Shown: positions 1-10,600 of the stretch, in pieces
Numbering within the stretch: position 1 is the stretch's first letter
Layout: each line of letters begins with the position of its first letter
Assembly (NCBI GenBank): GCA_946894095.1
Contig: OX335652.1
Span: 1,325,001 to 1,389,000, forward strand
DNA: 64,000 nucleotides
Direction of reading: 5' to 3'
Source of the DNA: Incurvaria masculella
Lineage: Eukaryota; Arthropoda; Insecta; Lepidoptera; Incurvariidae
Notes under the pieces: model-generated
The model's database searches: none
What the model was told of the DNA's origin: nothing
What the model saw: the letters and a program-made list of their open reading frames with translations, nothing else
Translations under genes and position numbers: made by a program

Positions 1-600
1 TAGTAACTAAGAGTCGTATTCACTACGTATAATATTCACAACGTATAATAGTATTTTTTTCCAAAAAATTAAAACCATGCATATCGTATAATATTCACAA
101 CGTATAATGTTATACGTTGCGCATGAGTTTAAAAATAAAATCAACTCTTTGCACCATGCAGAACGTCTAATAGTCACAACGTATAATATTCCTAACATGA
201 ATTCACAAAAAAAGAAAACCATGAAGAACGTATAATATGCCAAGAAGCACTGCATAAAGCGCCCTAATAACGATACATTTAAGGCTGAAATTGCTACGAA
301 TCGATATTTGTTGAAGAGTAACAATTTGCTACAACGCTAATTGAGACGGTCGAAAAGTCGCGTGCGAGTATACGCTTTAAAAGTATTTTCATAAGGGCGC
401 TTATCGTATGAACAGTTTTTGGATTATATGATATGCATGGTTTTCTTTTTTTGTTAAATAAAGATAGAATAAAGATATTATACGTTGTGACTATTATACG
501 TTATGCATGGAGAAATAAGTAATTTTATTTTTTAAACTTCTTCATGCACTCCGTATAAAATTATACGATCTGCCGATTATACGTTGTGCATTGTTTTAAA
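1..600. repeat. Array of short inverted and direct repeats (ACGTATAATA motif)
   Basis: The motif CACAACGTATAATA and close variants recur in direct orientation around 36-49, 93-106, 176-189 and 227-236. They recur in the opposite orientation (TATTATACGTTGTG) around 476-500 and 568-585, so the segment can fold back on itself. One more inverted unit is near 2023-2033. There is no supported coding region. It looks like a foldback or MITE-type repeat, but no termini or target duplication were identified. It lies downstream of the last visible exon of the minus-strand SR-related gene. Confidence 0.5.
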
Positions 601-841
601 ATTTAAAAAACAACAAAAATGAAGGACTCGACAATAACTCATACAAATGTCAATCGCATTTACCGCTGAGTAATGCAGTAGCCTTACAAATTAAAATTAA
701 GCCTTACAATTTAATCTCAGAAACCAGTATTCAATGATTAATTTTCAATGATCGAACACTGAAATGCCGCAGCACGGGGTTACCGAAGGCTAACAATAAC
801 GCCACCACATTTCACATTGTGCCCTCTGACTTGCGGTCAGC

Positions 842-3800
842 TCACCTCGTTTCTGGCTGGTAGCGCGGCTGTCCGGAGCGCTGGCTGCGGTCCTTGCTCG
901 AGCCTCGGTAGAACCTCTCCACCTCCTCTTCACGCCGCCGACCGTCATACTCCCCTTCCGAGGCCGACCTCACATATTCACGCTCCTTTGGCCGGCTACA
1001 AAATTGTCGAAATACTATTTGTGTGACATGAATTTTTTTTTAAAGAACAAACATTAAAATATTTGCATTTTATTTTTAGGTATAACATTTTTTTTATCAC
1101 AAACGGCTGCACCATATTTTGTTATAGCTGCTTGGCATAGACATGGCTGCCTGATTTATGTGAAAATTTGAATGCCAATCAGTGCCGGTTTTAACACTAC
1201 CAGCGCCCTGGGCGAGATTTCTACGGCGCCGCCTATCTGCCGCCATTGAAAACCATTCGGAAAAAAAGCCAAGGGAAATAATTAAATAACCATTTATTAA
1301 AAAAATATTATTGAATTTTACTTTTATAATATTTCTTTAGGCAAATTTAAACATATCCCAAAGTCTATGTTTTCATAAATAAAATTAAAAAAATCAGCTT
1401 TTCATACATGCTCTACGATTACCGGTGTTACGTACCGACGAGACCTTTACGAATTACATCGATTTGGTCGTGGTACGTTCTTCTGCTCAGTTCAGCTCTG
1501 TAAAATTTTTTCGTAATTGTGTCGTCATCTATTCATTCCATATGTACGAATAATCTCAGCACTCCTTTCTCGATATTAGCTATGATATAGTCACATTGAT
1601 ATAGTCATTCACATTACTTTCTAACCCAGATTGTTATGTTGTCAATCGCAGACAGTTTTTTACTTTTAAATTATTTGATACAATTTAAATTAAAGACAGG
1701 ATAAAACCACATTCTGGTCAAGCAAAAAAGATTTCATAACACATTCATAAACCTTTCATTTCATTTATTTCGGCATGACCACCACAGGTAGCAATGCATT
1801 ATGCATACAGTTACAATATTTGTATTTATAGTCTTAGCATTACTTAATACAAATTGTAAATTGTATAAAATTATTAATGAAGTGTTAATAATATTATCGT
1901 ATTTAAAATAATCGTCAATTCTATAGTAAGTTTTTTTTAAAGAATTTGTCTGACCATTTGTTTACTGTTTATTTAGTTCAATAACTTATCAACAAAATCA
2001 ACAAAGAAATTGAAAACCAAAATATTATACGTTATCCTGTTTAGAACTATTTAATACTTTTTTTAGCAATGCATGGCGGGAATATATTGAAGAATATGAC
2101 GCTGTTGCAGATAAATCTCTTTAAAGTTTTACTGTGCTTCACTAGAGGTGATCTTATTAGATCTTTGGCTCTAGTGTTGTAGCCAAGGTAATCATTATTG
2201 AAACGGGTATTTTCCAAATTGTTTCGGGCATACATGAGACACTGTGATATTTACTCACTTGGAATCGTAAATATTGCGTTTTCCGAGAATGAGCCCCGGA
2301 AGCATGAAACCGAGAGATTGCCGGTTTCATGCTTCGCACGGCACGAATTGCTTGTTTTGTTCAAGCAGCACCGTTACCCCAAAACTTAAGACCTTCCTTC
2401 ATAATGCTTTTAAAATAAGAGGGGTAAACTGTTTTCGCAGCGTTGACGCCACATATGGTAATTCAACTTATTTATAATCATTGTTTGATGTGAGCGTCCC
2501 ATTTTAAACCCATGTCCACGTGCAAACCAAAGAACTTAACTACATGCACACTAGTTAGAGCGGAATCTACAATGTTTAATTTGACGTTAGAAGTTTATTC
2601 TTATTATATATACTATTATAGTATTCTTGCAGCATTAAGAAGCAGGTGATTTACATGGAACCAGTTATGTATTTTTTCAATGTAGGGATCAATATTCTGT
2701 GCATCACCATTAATTCTGTTATACCCAAAAATAAGAGATGTGTCCTCAGCAAACATTAAAATATGGGTGGTTTTGAGAATACATACTGATAAGTCATTTA
2801 TGTACATAATAAACAAAAACCGGCCTAAAATTGAGCCTTAGGGACTGCTCGGGTCACAGTAGCTGCTTCTGATCTAACATTGTGGAGCTGAGTATATTGG
2901 GTTCTGCCTGTAAGATATTAATGAATTAGATCTAGCGAACTTCCTCTAATGCCATAGTGCTCAACCTTTGTGAGTAGAAGTTCATGATTGAAGCAGTCAC
3001 ACGCCTTTGATAGATCACAGAATAGTCCTAAGCTACCTATATTATTGTCAGGACTTGAATAGACTGATTCCAGCATGTCGGCTATAAGAGTTCCTGTTTA
3101 TTTATTTTTTGAAAGCTGAATTTCTGAGAATTTATGCGATTCTTTTTTCAAAATGGATTTTACTAATTTACTTTACATCATTTTTTCGAAAATGTTGCTG
3201 ATACCTAAGGCTGATACAAGGCAGGATAGAAATGGGTCTAAAGTTATTGAAATCCTTCTTCAATCCTTTTTTATGGATCAGACAAACTTTTGCAGCTTTA
3301 AGAATGTTTGGCAATGTTCCTTCTAAGACGCATTGGTTAAATTGGTAACATCAAGTGGTTCTAAAAAAATAATATATTATTGCTTGGTGGAGTCTACGCC
3401 TTCAGGTACCTAGTCCATTGTTCCTTTAATAGATGGGCTAAAGTTTGAAGTTGACTTATCTGCAATATAACTAAAAAGTTGTTAAATTTATTGACACACA
3501 ACCTATTTAATTTAATGTCTATTTAATGTATGTATTTAATGTATGTATTTGTATATATAAACGCTTCTGATTGGTGGAGAATTTATCAAATTCCCTCACC
3601 TATTTTTTCACATTTTACGCTGTTTACGTCCCCCCTGATCTTGATCTTTTGTTGTCAAACATTGTTTTTGTGATTTTATTCCTTTTCTTATTCGACTTTC
3701 CGTTTTCAAAATTTTGACACAGATTTTTTTTTAGGATGGACATGTTCAGACATTTTAAACTAAACAATTATGACAATTAACTTATTACTGCGATCGGACA

Positions 3801-6742
3801 CTACGTTCCATTTTAGTGTTGCCCACCATTTTGACGCTAAATTTAGGGAATTTATGAGTAAGGTCAATGAGCGAGCGGATACAAAAGGGGCGCCTGGGGC
3901 GCCCCTTTAGATCTGGCGCCCTGGGCGGTTGCCCAACCGCGCCCTACCCTAAAACCGCTACTGATGCCAATATATAACTCTCAGTCACCTAAATTCAGAT
4001 AAAAAATGGTCAAGAAACTATGGTCAGAAAGGATGCCAGCACTCGTTCCAATACCCAGAGCACATGCACATGCTTTCAATGTATTTTTTTATACATTTTT
4101 TTAATAAATGCAGACTCACTCGTAGTATCTGTGCGGCTCCGGCGAGGGCGGACTAACACGGGGTGAGGAGGCCAAGCGCCGCCGCTCCTTCACGACGCTC
4201 TGTAGCCGTACGCCGCCGCGCACCTCCTTGCGGTCCGCGCGCTCTTCTCGCACCCATGCGCAAACAAGCGAGTTATGTAACGAAGGGAAAATATTGACTG
4301 CAGGCGCCTTCATCTCATCGCTAGGTAATGGTAAAACAATACAGCCTCAATTCAACTTACTGAACCATTTAAAAGTCACATCATCAATGATTAATAGCTC
4401 CGCTCCGCTCCGCTTGGATCAATGTCGTTTCGCACTGATGTCGGGCCTAACCTAACATTTTATGTTTTATGAGTTCCCCATTCCCCATACAATTCCCTTT
4501 TCACCACCACCTATGAGTTTAATTTTCGCCACAAAAGGTAGCCTATGTCCTTTCCTCAGGTGCAGACTATCTCTATACCAGATTTCATCAAAATTGGTTC
4601 AACGGTTTAGGAGTGAAAATGTAACAAACAGACAGAGTTACTTTCGCATTTATAATATTAGTATGGATATTACATGTTGGGAGTAGATAGAACAATGTGG
4701 TTAAAAAGCGGTTAAAAGGTTGTAAGTACCTGGCACTTCTTGCACACTCGGGGAGCGACTCTGGCTCTTGTTTTTGTACGAGTGCTTGTTTCGGTTTGCT
4801 CGCGCTAGTATTTCCCTCTTTGTTTCTCCTTCGCTCTCAGATGCCTCTTCCTCTTCGCTGGCACTCTCATTGCGACGCCGTTTCTAATAAAAATCCCAAA
4901 TACATACACATGAAACAGGATTTCCCAGGGCATGCACTTGTTCTTTCTTCGGAGAATGAAATTTACATGTATAATGCGAAATGTAAATAAAAAGTTGAGA
5001 TTGCGTGCGAGAGTACGATGTCACTAAATGGTTCGAAGCCTATTTAGTGCTTATACTAAATCAAATAGTTTATTAAGCGCAGCACATACAATGAATGAAC
5101 ATGAAGAACAACAATAAACATGCCAGGATAATTAAAGAGAACAGTTAACAATGTAACAAAACCAAAACCTACATAAAATGTTATTAATTAATATTATTTC
5201 TTCCCTCAAAGCTCATTCATAGGCGCAGCAAAGTGCATTCAAAGTGCTGCACCGAATGGGTATGCACTCAGTCGGCACGGAGCTACCGCTGTGAGACTAG
5301 TTTTCAGTACATCTCTTAAAACAAATCACTATGCCCGTGGAAAATACAGGCATTCATTGCCTTTTTAACTGTTTTCCATCCAATGCGATGGTACCAACCC
5401 GGGCGGGTTTAACCCTAAAATTTTACATGGATTCTGAACCTCAAAACAGTTCGCATTCATAACTAAATAGACTTATCGAACTCAGAAAGAAAAAGAAAGT
5501 GGAGCATGAATAGGGCGGGATTTGAACCCAGATACTAAAGTAAGGTTAAGTTTGAACATTCCATTTTAAGCATTTTTTAATTTTTATTTTTAGCGTTTCT
5601 AAGCATTTTGAGTAAAAAATTAATGTTTATTCAGTTAAATGTGTTCAGTGTCAAGCCAAAAATTAAACAACAAAAACCGGCCAAGTGCGAGTCGGACTCG
5701 CACACGAAGGGTTCCGTACCATCGTACAAGATTGAACACAAAAGATCACCTATTTGTTGTTATAGCAGCAAAATAAATACACAGTCTGTTAAAATTTCAG
5801 CTTCCTACCTATTACGGTTCATGAGATACAGCCCTCTGACAGAAGGACAGCGGAGGCTTAGTAATAGGGTTCCGTTGGCACCCTTTGGGTACAGAACATT
5901 AAAAAAGCACAAGCAACCTTACATTCTATGTGCACTTCGATTTGATATTGTTGGGTTGAACTCTTTCAGTGCGTGCTGCCATACTTTTTTATATTAGTGG
6001 ACATGGATGGCTAGCCTGGACACCTACTGTCATATTAATATGTACACAATAAATAGAAGCTAAATGCCAAGACCAGACCTTCCTTATGTTGCCATACTGA
6101 ATCGACTATTTCGCCTCGACAGAGGCATTGCCAGGACCATTTAGGTTCACGGGAGTTAGATCCGACAGTCCGCCTCATCAAACTGTGAGCAGCTGGCTCC
6201 GGCTGCGAAAATTCTAGACATTGTCCAGACGCCATGCAGATTTGGGTAGTTTGTCAACGTGCTTAAGCATGGACATGTGGTGCTCCGTGCATACATCAAT
6301 CACAGTATCAGCCGATGCCACCATAAAGTGTGTCCTAGCAAAACAAATCGACCCAGGATGGCATCGCGTAACGAGAAGCCGCAAGTATTAACCGACGAAT
6401 ATACATCTATGCTGGTGTAGACCTAACAGCATATTCTAAATAGTTCCATTCTAGTTACAGCTAGTAACTTCTAAACGCTCTGGATTATGCTAAAAATACC
6501 TTTCCATGCTTCTTCTTCTTCTTCTTATGCTTGCGCTTTTTCGCGCGACGCCGAGTCTCCTCCTCGCTAGCGGAACCCGAACTTGGCGCGCGTCGCTTGT
6601 GTTTCTTCTCACGCCTCACGCGCTCCCCGATCAAGCTGTCGCTTCCTTCGGACTCGCTGCTGGGCTCACTGTCACTGGCGGACTCGGCGCTCGCGGCGGA
6701 CCCCTCTGACTCCGATGTGGAGTAACGCCTTCGGGACTTCAT
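842..6742 (-). CDS. SR-related Lys/Arg/Ser-rich protein, four visible exons
   Basis: Exons on the minus strand are 6742-6500, 4883-4730, 4246-4120 and 995-842. Phases agree at every junction (0, 1, 2). Exon 1 starts at ATG 6742 and encodes a serine/glutamate-rich stretch followed by a very lysine-rich run ([14 protein letters not shown]) that looks like a nuclear localisation signal. Exons 2-4 are rich in RRR, SASEEEE, SRSP and [11 protein letters not shown] motifs. The product would be 225 aa if the TGA at 842-844 is used. The same site is also a strong donor (AG|GTGAGC), so the gene may continue leftward outside the window. Composition suggests a nuclear, possibly splicing-associated protein, but I do not recognise the family. 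The exon 3 acceptor has a weak pyrimidine tract and is supported mainly by phase. Intron 3 holds a hAT-like element. The start is divergent from ARMH3. Confidence 0.65.
1180..3963. mobile_element. hAT-like DNA transposon with 8-bp target duplication
   Basis: The left end begins CAGTGCCGGTTTTA and the right end, read inward on the minus strand, begins CAGTAGCGGTTTTA. Both continue into GC-rich GCGCCCTGGGC subterminal sequence. The flanks carry a perfect 8-bp direct repeat ATGCCAAT at 1172-1179 and 3964-3971. An 8-bp duplication with CAGTG-type ends is typical of the hAT superfamily. No hAT transposase was seen inside; much of the interior is an inserted, decayed LINE. The element sits in intron 3 of the SR-related gene. 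Confidence 0.8.
2047..3450 (-). pseudogene. Degenerate LINE reverse transcriptase nested in the hAT element
   Basis: On the minus strand around 2616-2816 a reading frame contains MYINDL and a FAEDTSL box, recognisable as the FADDTSL catalytic motif of non-LTR reverse transcriptases with one Asp lost. Upstream (2880-3060), a broken frame resembles the DLSKAFDCVNHELLL...YGIRG block. At 2047-2235 the frame [10 protein letters not shown]...[10 protein letters not shown] resembles the C-terminal tail of Jockey/CR1-type elements. Several stops and shifts make it non-functional. Confidence 0.65.
4395..4667 (+). repeat. Dispersed repeat ending TTATAATATTAGTAT
   Basis: This segment matches 43918-44179: a CCGCT-rich start, then the TTATGAGTTCCCCAT block, the AATTTTCGC(C/G)ACAAAAGGTAGCCTA block, and the end GACAGAGTTACTTTCG...TTATAATATTAGTAT. 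Reverse-oriented pieces are near 35000-35170 and 55690-55760. It is probably the 3' part of a non-autonomous transposon or LINE; the class is not settled. Confidence 0.55.
5341..5540 (-). mobile_element. SINE, tRNA-like head, tail-truncated
   Basis: This is a minus-strand copy of the common-tail SINE family: TTTTCCATCCAATGCGATGG...CCCGGGCGGG block, then a head whose minus strand carries a B-box-like GGGTTCAAATCC at about 5519-5530. The polyA-side end is missing. Confidence 0.55.
5672..5906 (+). repeat. ACGG-core dispersed element, copy 1
   Basis: It starts with ACCGGCCAAGTGCGAGTCGG, then GGGTTCCGTACCATCGTACA, a TTTGTTGTTATAGC block, CTATTACGGTTCATGAGATA, a short ACGG-like stretch, and the end GGTTCCGTT...GGGTACAGAACATTAAAAA. 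It is one of sixteen copies in the window. The GACGGACGG core is nearly lost here. Confidence 0.75.
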
Positions 6743-7608
6743 TGCTCGGCCAATGAAAGCCACAATATTGTGCCAAGAGTCGGTGGTTTCTTCCGTCTCT
6801 ATAGTGCTCCTGTGCCTAGGCCTGCAAGCGGAAACAACTGAATTTCCGAAACGAAATCAGCAAGAGCACGAAACTTCACGAAAACAACACGACAAACATC
6901 AAATCATCAAATATCTCAGACGGCTTGCGTGCGTGCAACGTCAAAAAAAGTAATGGCGGGCTGTTGTGAAAACCATATTAAAGCCATCCGGATTTTGGCA
7001 ATTCCTTTATATTGACAGACAGTTCCGAACGATTTGGTGCAAGAAAGAGCAAGAAACAACATTTGCCTAACAGAATGACAGTTCCGTACTTTCTTTCGTC
7101 CTCTGCGAAAAATTGATTTGCGCAGGTTTATGATCGTAGGTAATGGCGATGGACCTCCGGCGCGGGGCAGATCGCCGGCGATGGAGATATTGGCGATGAA
7201 TCTGTTGGCGGTGCAAATGCTGGCGATAGAGATGCAGGCTACCGTTCATGTTGTCACTGTCAAAGTCAGTCAACACTTATAAATTAAAATTCCTATTTCT
7301 TCTGCGGCAAATACCAACTTGAGCGGTGGTCTATTTTTTCCTACAAGCAATGATTTTTCTATCTACAGTTTGTATTAAACAAATTAGAGGCAAGTTTTGA
7401 ATATTTTATTAAAAACGTTTAAGTAAATTTATGAATTGAGGTTATGTACATTCTCCTTTGCAGGCAAGATTTAAATTAGAGATTAAACTCTCTGAAGTAA
7501 AAAAAAAGATCCCTGCCCTGCCCAGCGCTTTAGCGCACACTAACATGTTACCCATCCGTATCCATTTACACTGTATTATTATGCTTTCAGTGTTGTGAAT
7601 GTGCGAAG
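6743..7608. promoter_or_regulatory. Bidirectional promoter interval between SR-related gene and ARMH3
   Basis: The start codons of the two divergent genes are 866 bp apart and no other gene lies between them, so both 5' regions must lie here. A pyrimidine-rich AG (TGCTTTCAG) at 7582-7590, 18 bp before the ARMH3 ATG, suggests that ARMH3 has an upstream non-coding exon. A degenerate 15-18-bp repeat of GGCGATGGAGAT/TTGGCGATG type covers about 7142-7240. No clear TATA box was identified. Confidence 0.5.
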
Positions 7609-10600
7609 ATGGCGATGGCTATGCGCAAACGCAGTGGCTCCGGCTCCAAGCGGCAGCTAAAGGAGAAGGTTGTGCAGATCTACGAGTCCTTCTTCCGTGG
7701 CGACGAGCTAGCCAGTGACAGTCCCACCTTCTGGGATGAATTCTTTCTGCTCAAGCCCAAGGTATTGCATGCACCATGACTGCCGTGAAATAGGCCGCTA
7801 GGTAATAATGTGCAGAATCTTATTATTAAGTCATAGGAGAGGGAAGTTACGAAAACAAACACTTCACTGTCATGGTATGGCGTTAAGGTGAGTCGACTCC
7901 TAGAGCTATACAAATTTACCTTTCTCTGAACAAATGTTATAAATATGTAGTGAAAGTAAGTCCAGGCCACACAATTTGAAACAAAAATCAGTTGCCTACC
8001 TATTACGGTTCATGAGATACAGCCCTGTGACAGATGGACGGACAGCGGAGGCTTAGTAATAGGGTTCGTTAGCACCCTTTGGGTACGGAACACTAAAAAT
8101 CAGGTTTTCATGATTCTAATTAATATTCCATTACCTACAAAAACATATTCTCAGAATTTTTTTTTCTTAGTGATCAATGTACTTGACTCCGTAATATGAA
8201 TACTATCTACGTAAATCAAAATCTGTGTGATTTGGCCAGTGTTTTGGGCACTAATTTTAATACTTTAAAAAATGCCTTCAAATAATCATATTCAGGTGCC
8301 GCAACTAGAAGGAGAGATTCAGAAGTTGAGCGCCGAGCAACTTGTCAACATGAAGGAAAATATCAGCTTATTATTCACGCAGTGCGTGGAGACCATTGGC
8401 CAGGAACATCATATCAGGTATTCTAGACATTTGAAGGTGTATCTCAAAGGGAAGTAGGAATTAGAATGGGCATCGCAATTCTGATGTCGGAGATATTGAA
8501 AAGGAAACCAAATTTTGTGAAAAAAAAATGCGGAGTCCTCTCTAGAGAGGAGGAATAAAAGTGTCTTGACACATTGAACGTAAGTAATGCTGTGCAGTGT
8601 AAGCGAAACTAACTCAGACACAACTCTGTGAAGTGTCGTAATTCTGTACATTCGTTACAGAACAATCTTACCTACTACAAACAGTACCTTTGCCTAGTAC
8701 AAACACATTGTATCACAATCGGAAGCTGTCCTGTCTAAGACAATTGAAATAAAAAAAAAACTTCTTTCTTTCATACATAAACAAGGCCTCATTTTATGAA
8801 AGTCGTATATCAGCGTCAAACTAAAAAAATTACTAGGAAATAATGATTTCCGAAAATTCCCATTTTTATCGGGAATAACCAAAAGAAGGATTAACAATTT
8901 GTTAAATACTGTTTAAACATCACGACTTCTATGAAACTAAAAAAAAATGTATCAGCATAGAAATCATGTATTTTATTTATTATTTATAATGAAAATTAAT
9001 TATTCTTCTATTTCCTTTCAGAGTAGTTTATGCACTGCAAACCCTGAGTGCACTGTTGATAGCTATCTACCAGCGTGTATCAAATGAGCCCACTCTAAAT
9101 ATCAAAACTATTCTAATGGGAACAGACAACTCTGATCAGATGCAAAAACTCTTAAGCCACTGTAACCACATACTGTCAGGTTGGTACTTGCAAAAAAATT
9201 ATTGAGTCTATTCTATGCTGGGTTAAGTCAGTAATCACTTGTTTTTCTATTCCTGGTGTAATATTAACTGTATTCATTATTCATAGATGAGGAATCATAA
9301 GACTAATTTTAACTGTAACAGTAATTCATGCTGACTAATATTAAGGAGGTGATTTTAACTGTCATAATTATTAAAAAAAATAATAGGCATCTACGATACC
9401 CGGCAGAAAATAATGCACATCGGACGTTGGTAAGAGACAATTGGCTAGTTTCGGCTTTGTAGACCATAGTTGTTGTCGCTTGTTGTCACTTAGTACCTGT
9501 GTACCCCGTGCGAGAGAGATGACGATTTACCAATTCAATTCTTCTTTCCTTTCCTTGGATTCCCTTTATGAGCATGGCTATATTCGACTGGATGGAAAAA
9601 AACACGAACTATTATTTGTTGCACTTTGACCATAGGGCATCAAGGGCTTAACATTACCACCTAGTAGGGGAAGCGAACCTACATATTTGCCAGCCAGAAT
9701 GTACCAAAAAAAATAACACAATCAGAAAAGTTAGATGTACTAATCAAACATGTTACTACACTTATGAACTTGAAGACAAATAGTAATAACTACATGGACT
9801 AAGCTGATTTACTGTACTACCTCATAACCTGCTCGAGCAGCTCGTAGCCTAGTGGCGCAGGGAATAGCTTAGCGTACCAGAGTCCTGGGTTCAATACTGA
9901 CATGCACCACTGTCTTTCTCTTTCAAAGTTCGATAAGTGCATTTCGTCACGAATGCGAGCTGTTCCATGGTTCGGAATCCATGTAAAACTGTAGGTCCCC
10001 TTACCCTTTGGATGAAAAGATGGTCGAAGCAGCAATGAAAAATTGTCCGTGTTTTCCATCCAGTTCAATGTAGCAGTGCTCATAAAGGGAAGGTCCTGGC
10101 ATGGCACCTTATTTCTTCGGGAATGTGGTGTATTGGGCTAATATCATAACGGTAGTTGTGTGGTATTAGTCATCCATGTCAGGTCGCATAAAAAAAAACA
10201 ACATACCATCACACCGTTTCCCTGGAAGTATAGGCAGAGTTGTTAGAGTGCCATAAGGTATGATCACAGCGTACTTTTCCTTTTCCCATGCCAACAATTT
10301 TTTTCTCTTCCTTGCAGACTTCATCAGATCATAACATAAATGATTGATTGTACATTCAACTGTAGATAAATATAATATGTACAGCACTGTTATACAAACA
10401 AAATAGATTTTGTTTTCATCTTTAAAGCACCTAACAGAGACAGATGGACCCGCTGTCTCCAATTTTCAAAAACTACCAACCCAACTTAAACGTACACGAC
10501 ACATGCAACCATAGTCGCAGACTTTATGGAGGGTTTGTGTGGGTGGGTACTGAATTGACGAGCGCATTTATAGAGCACATTAGCACATGGTGGCGATGTT

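Noticed and set aside
6742..6763. Extended N terminus (AFIGRA...) for the SR-related protein
   Set aside because: The upstream codon at 6763 is GTG; the first ATG is 6742.
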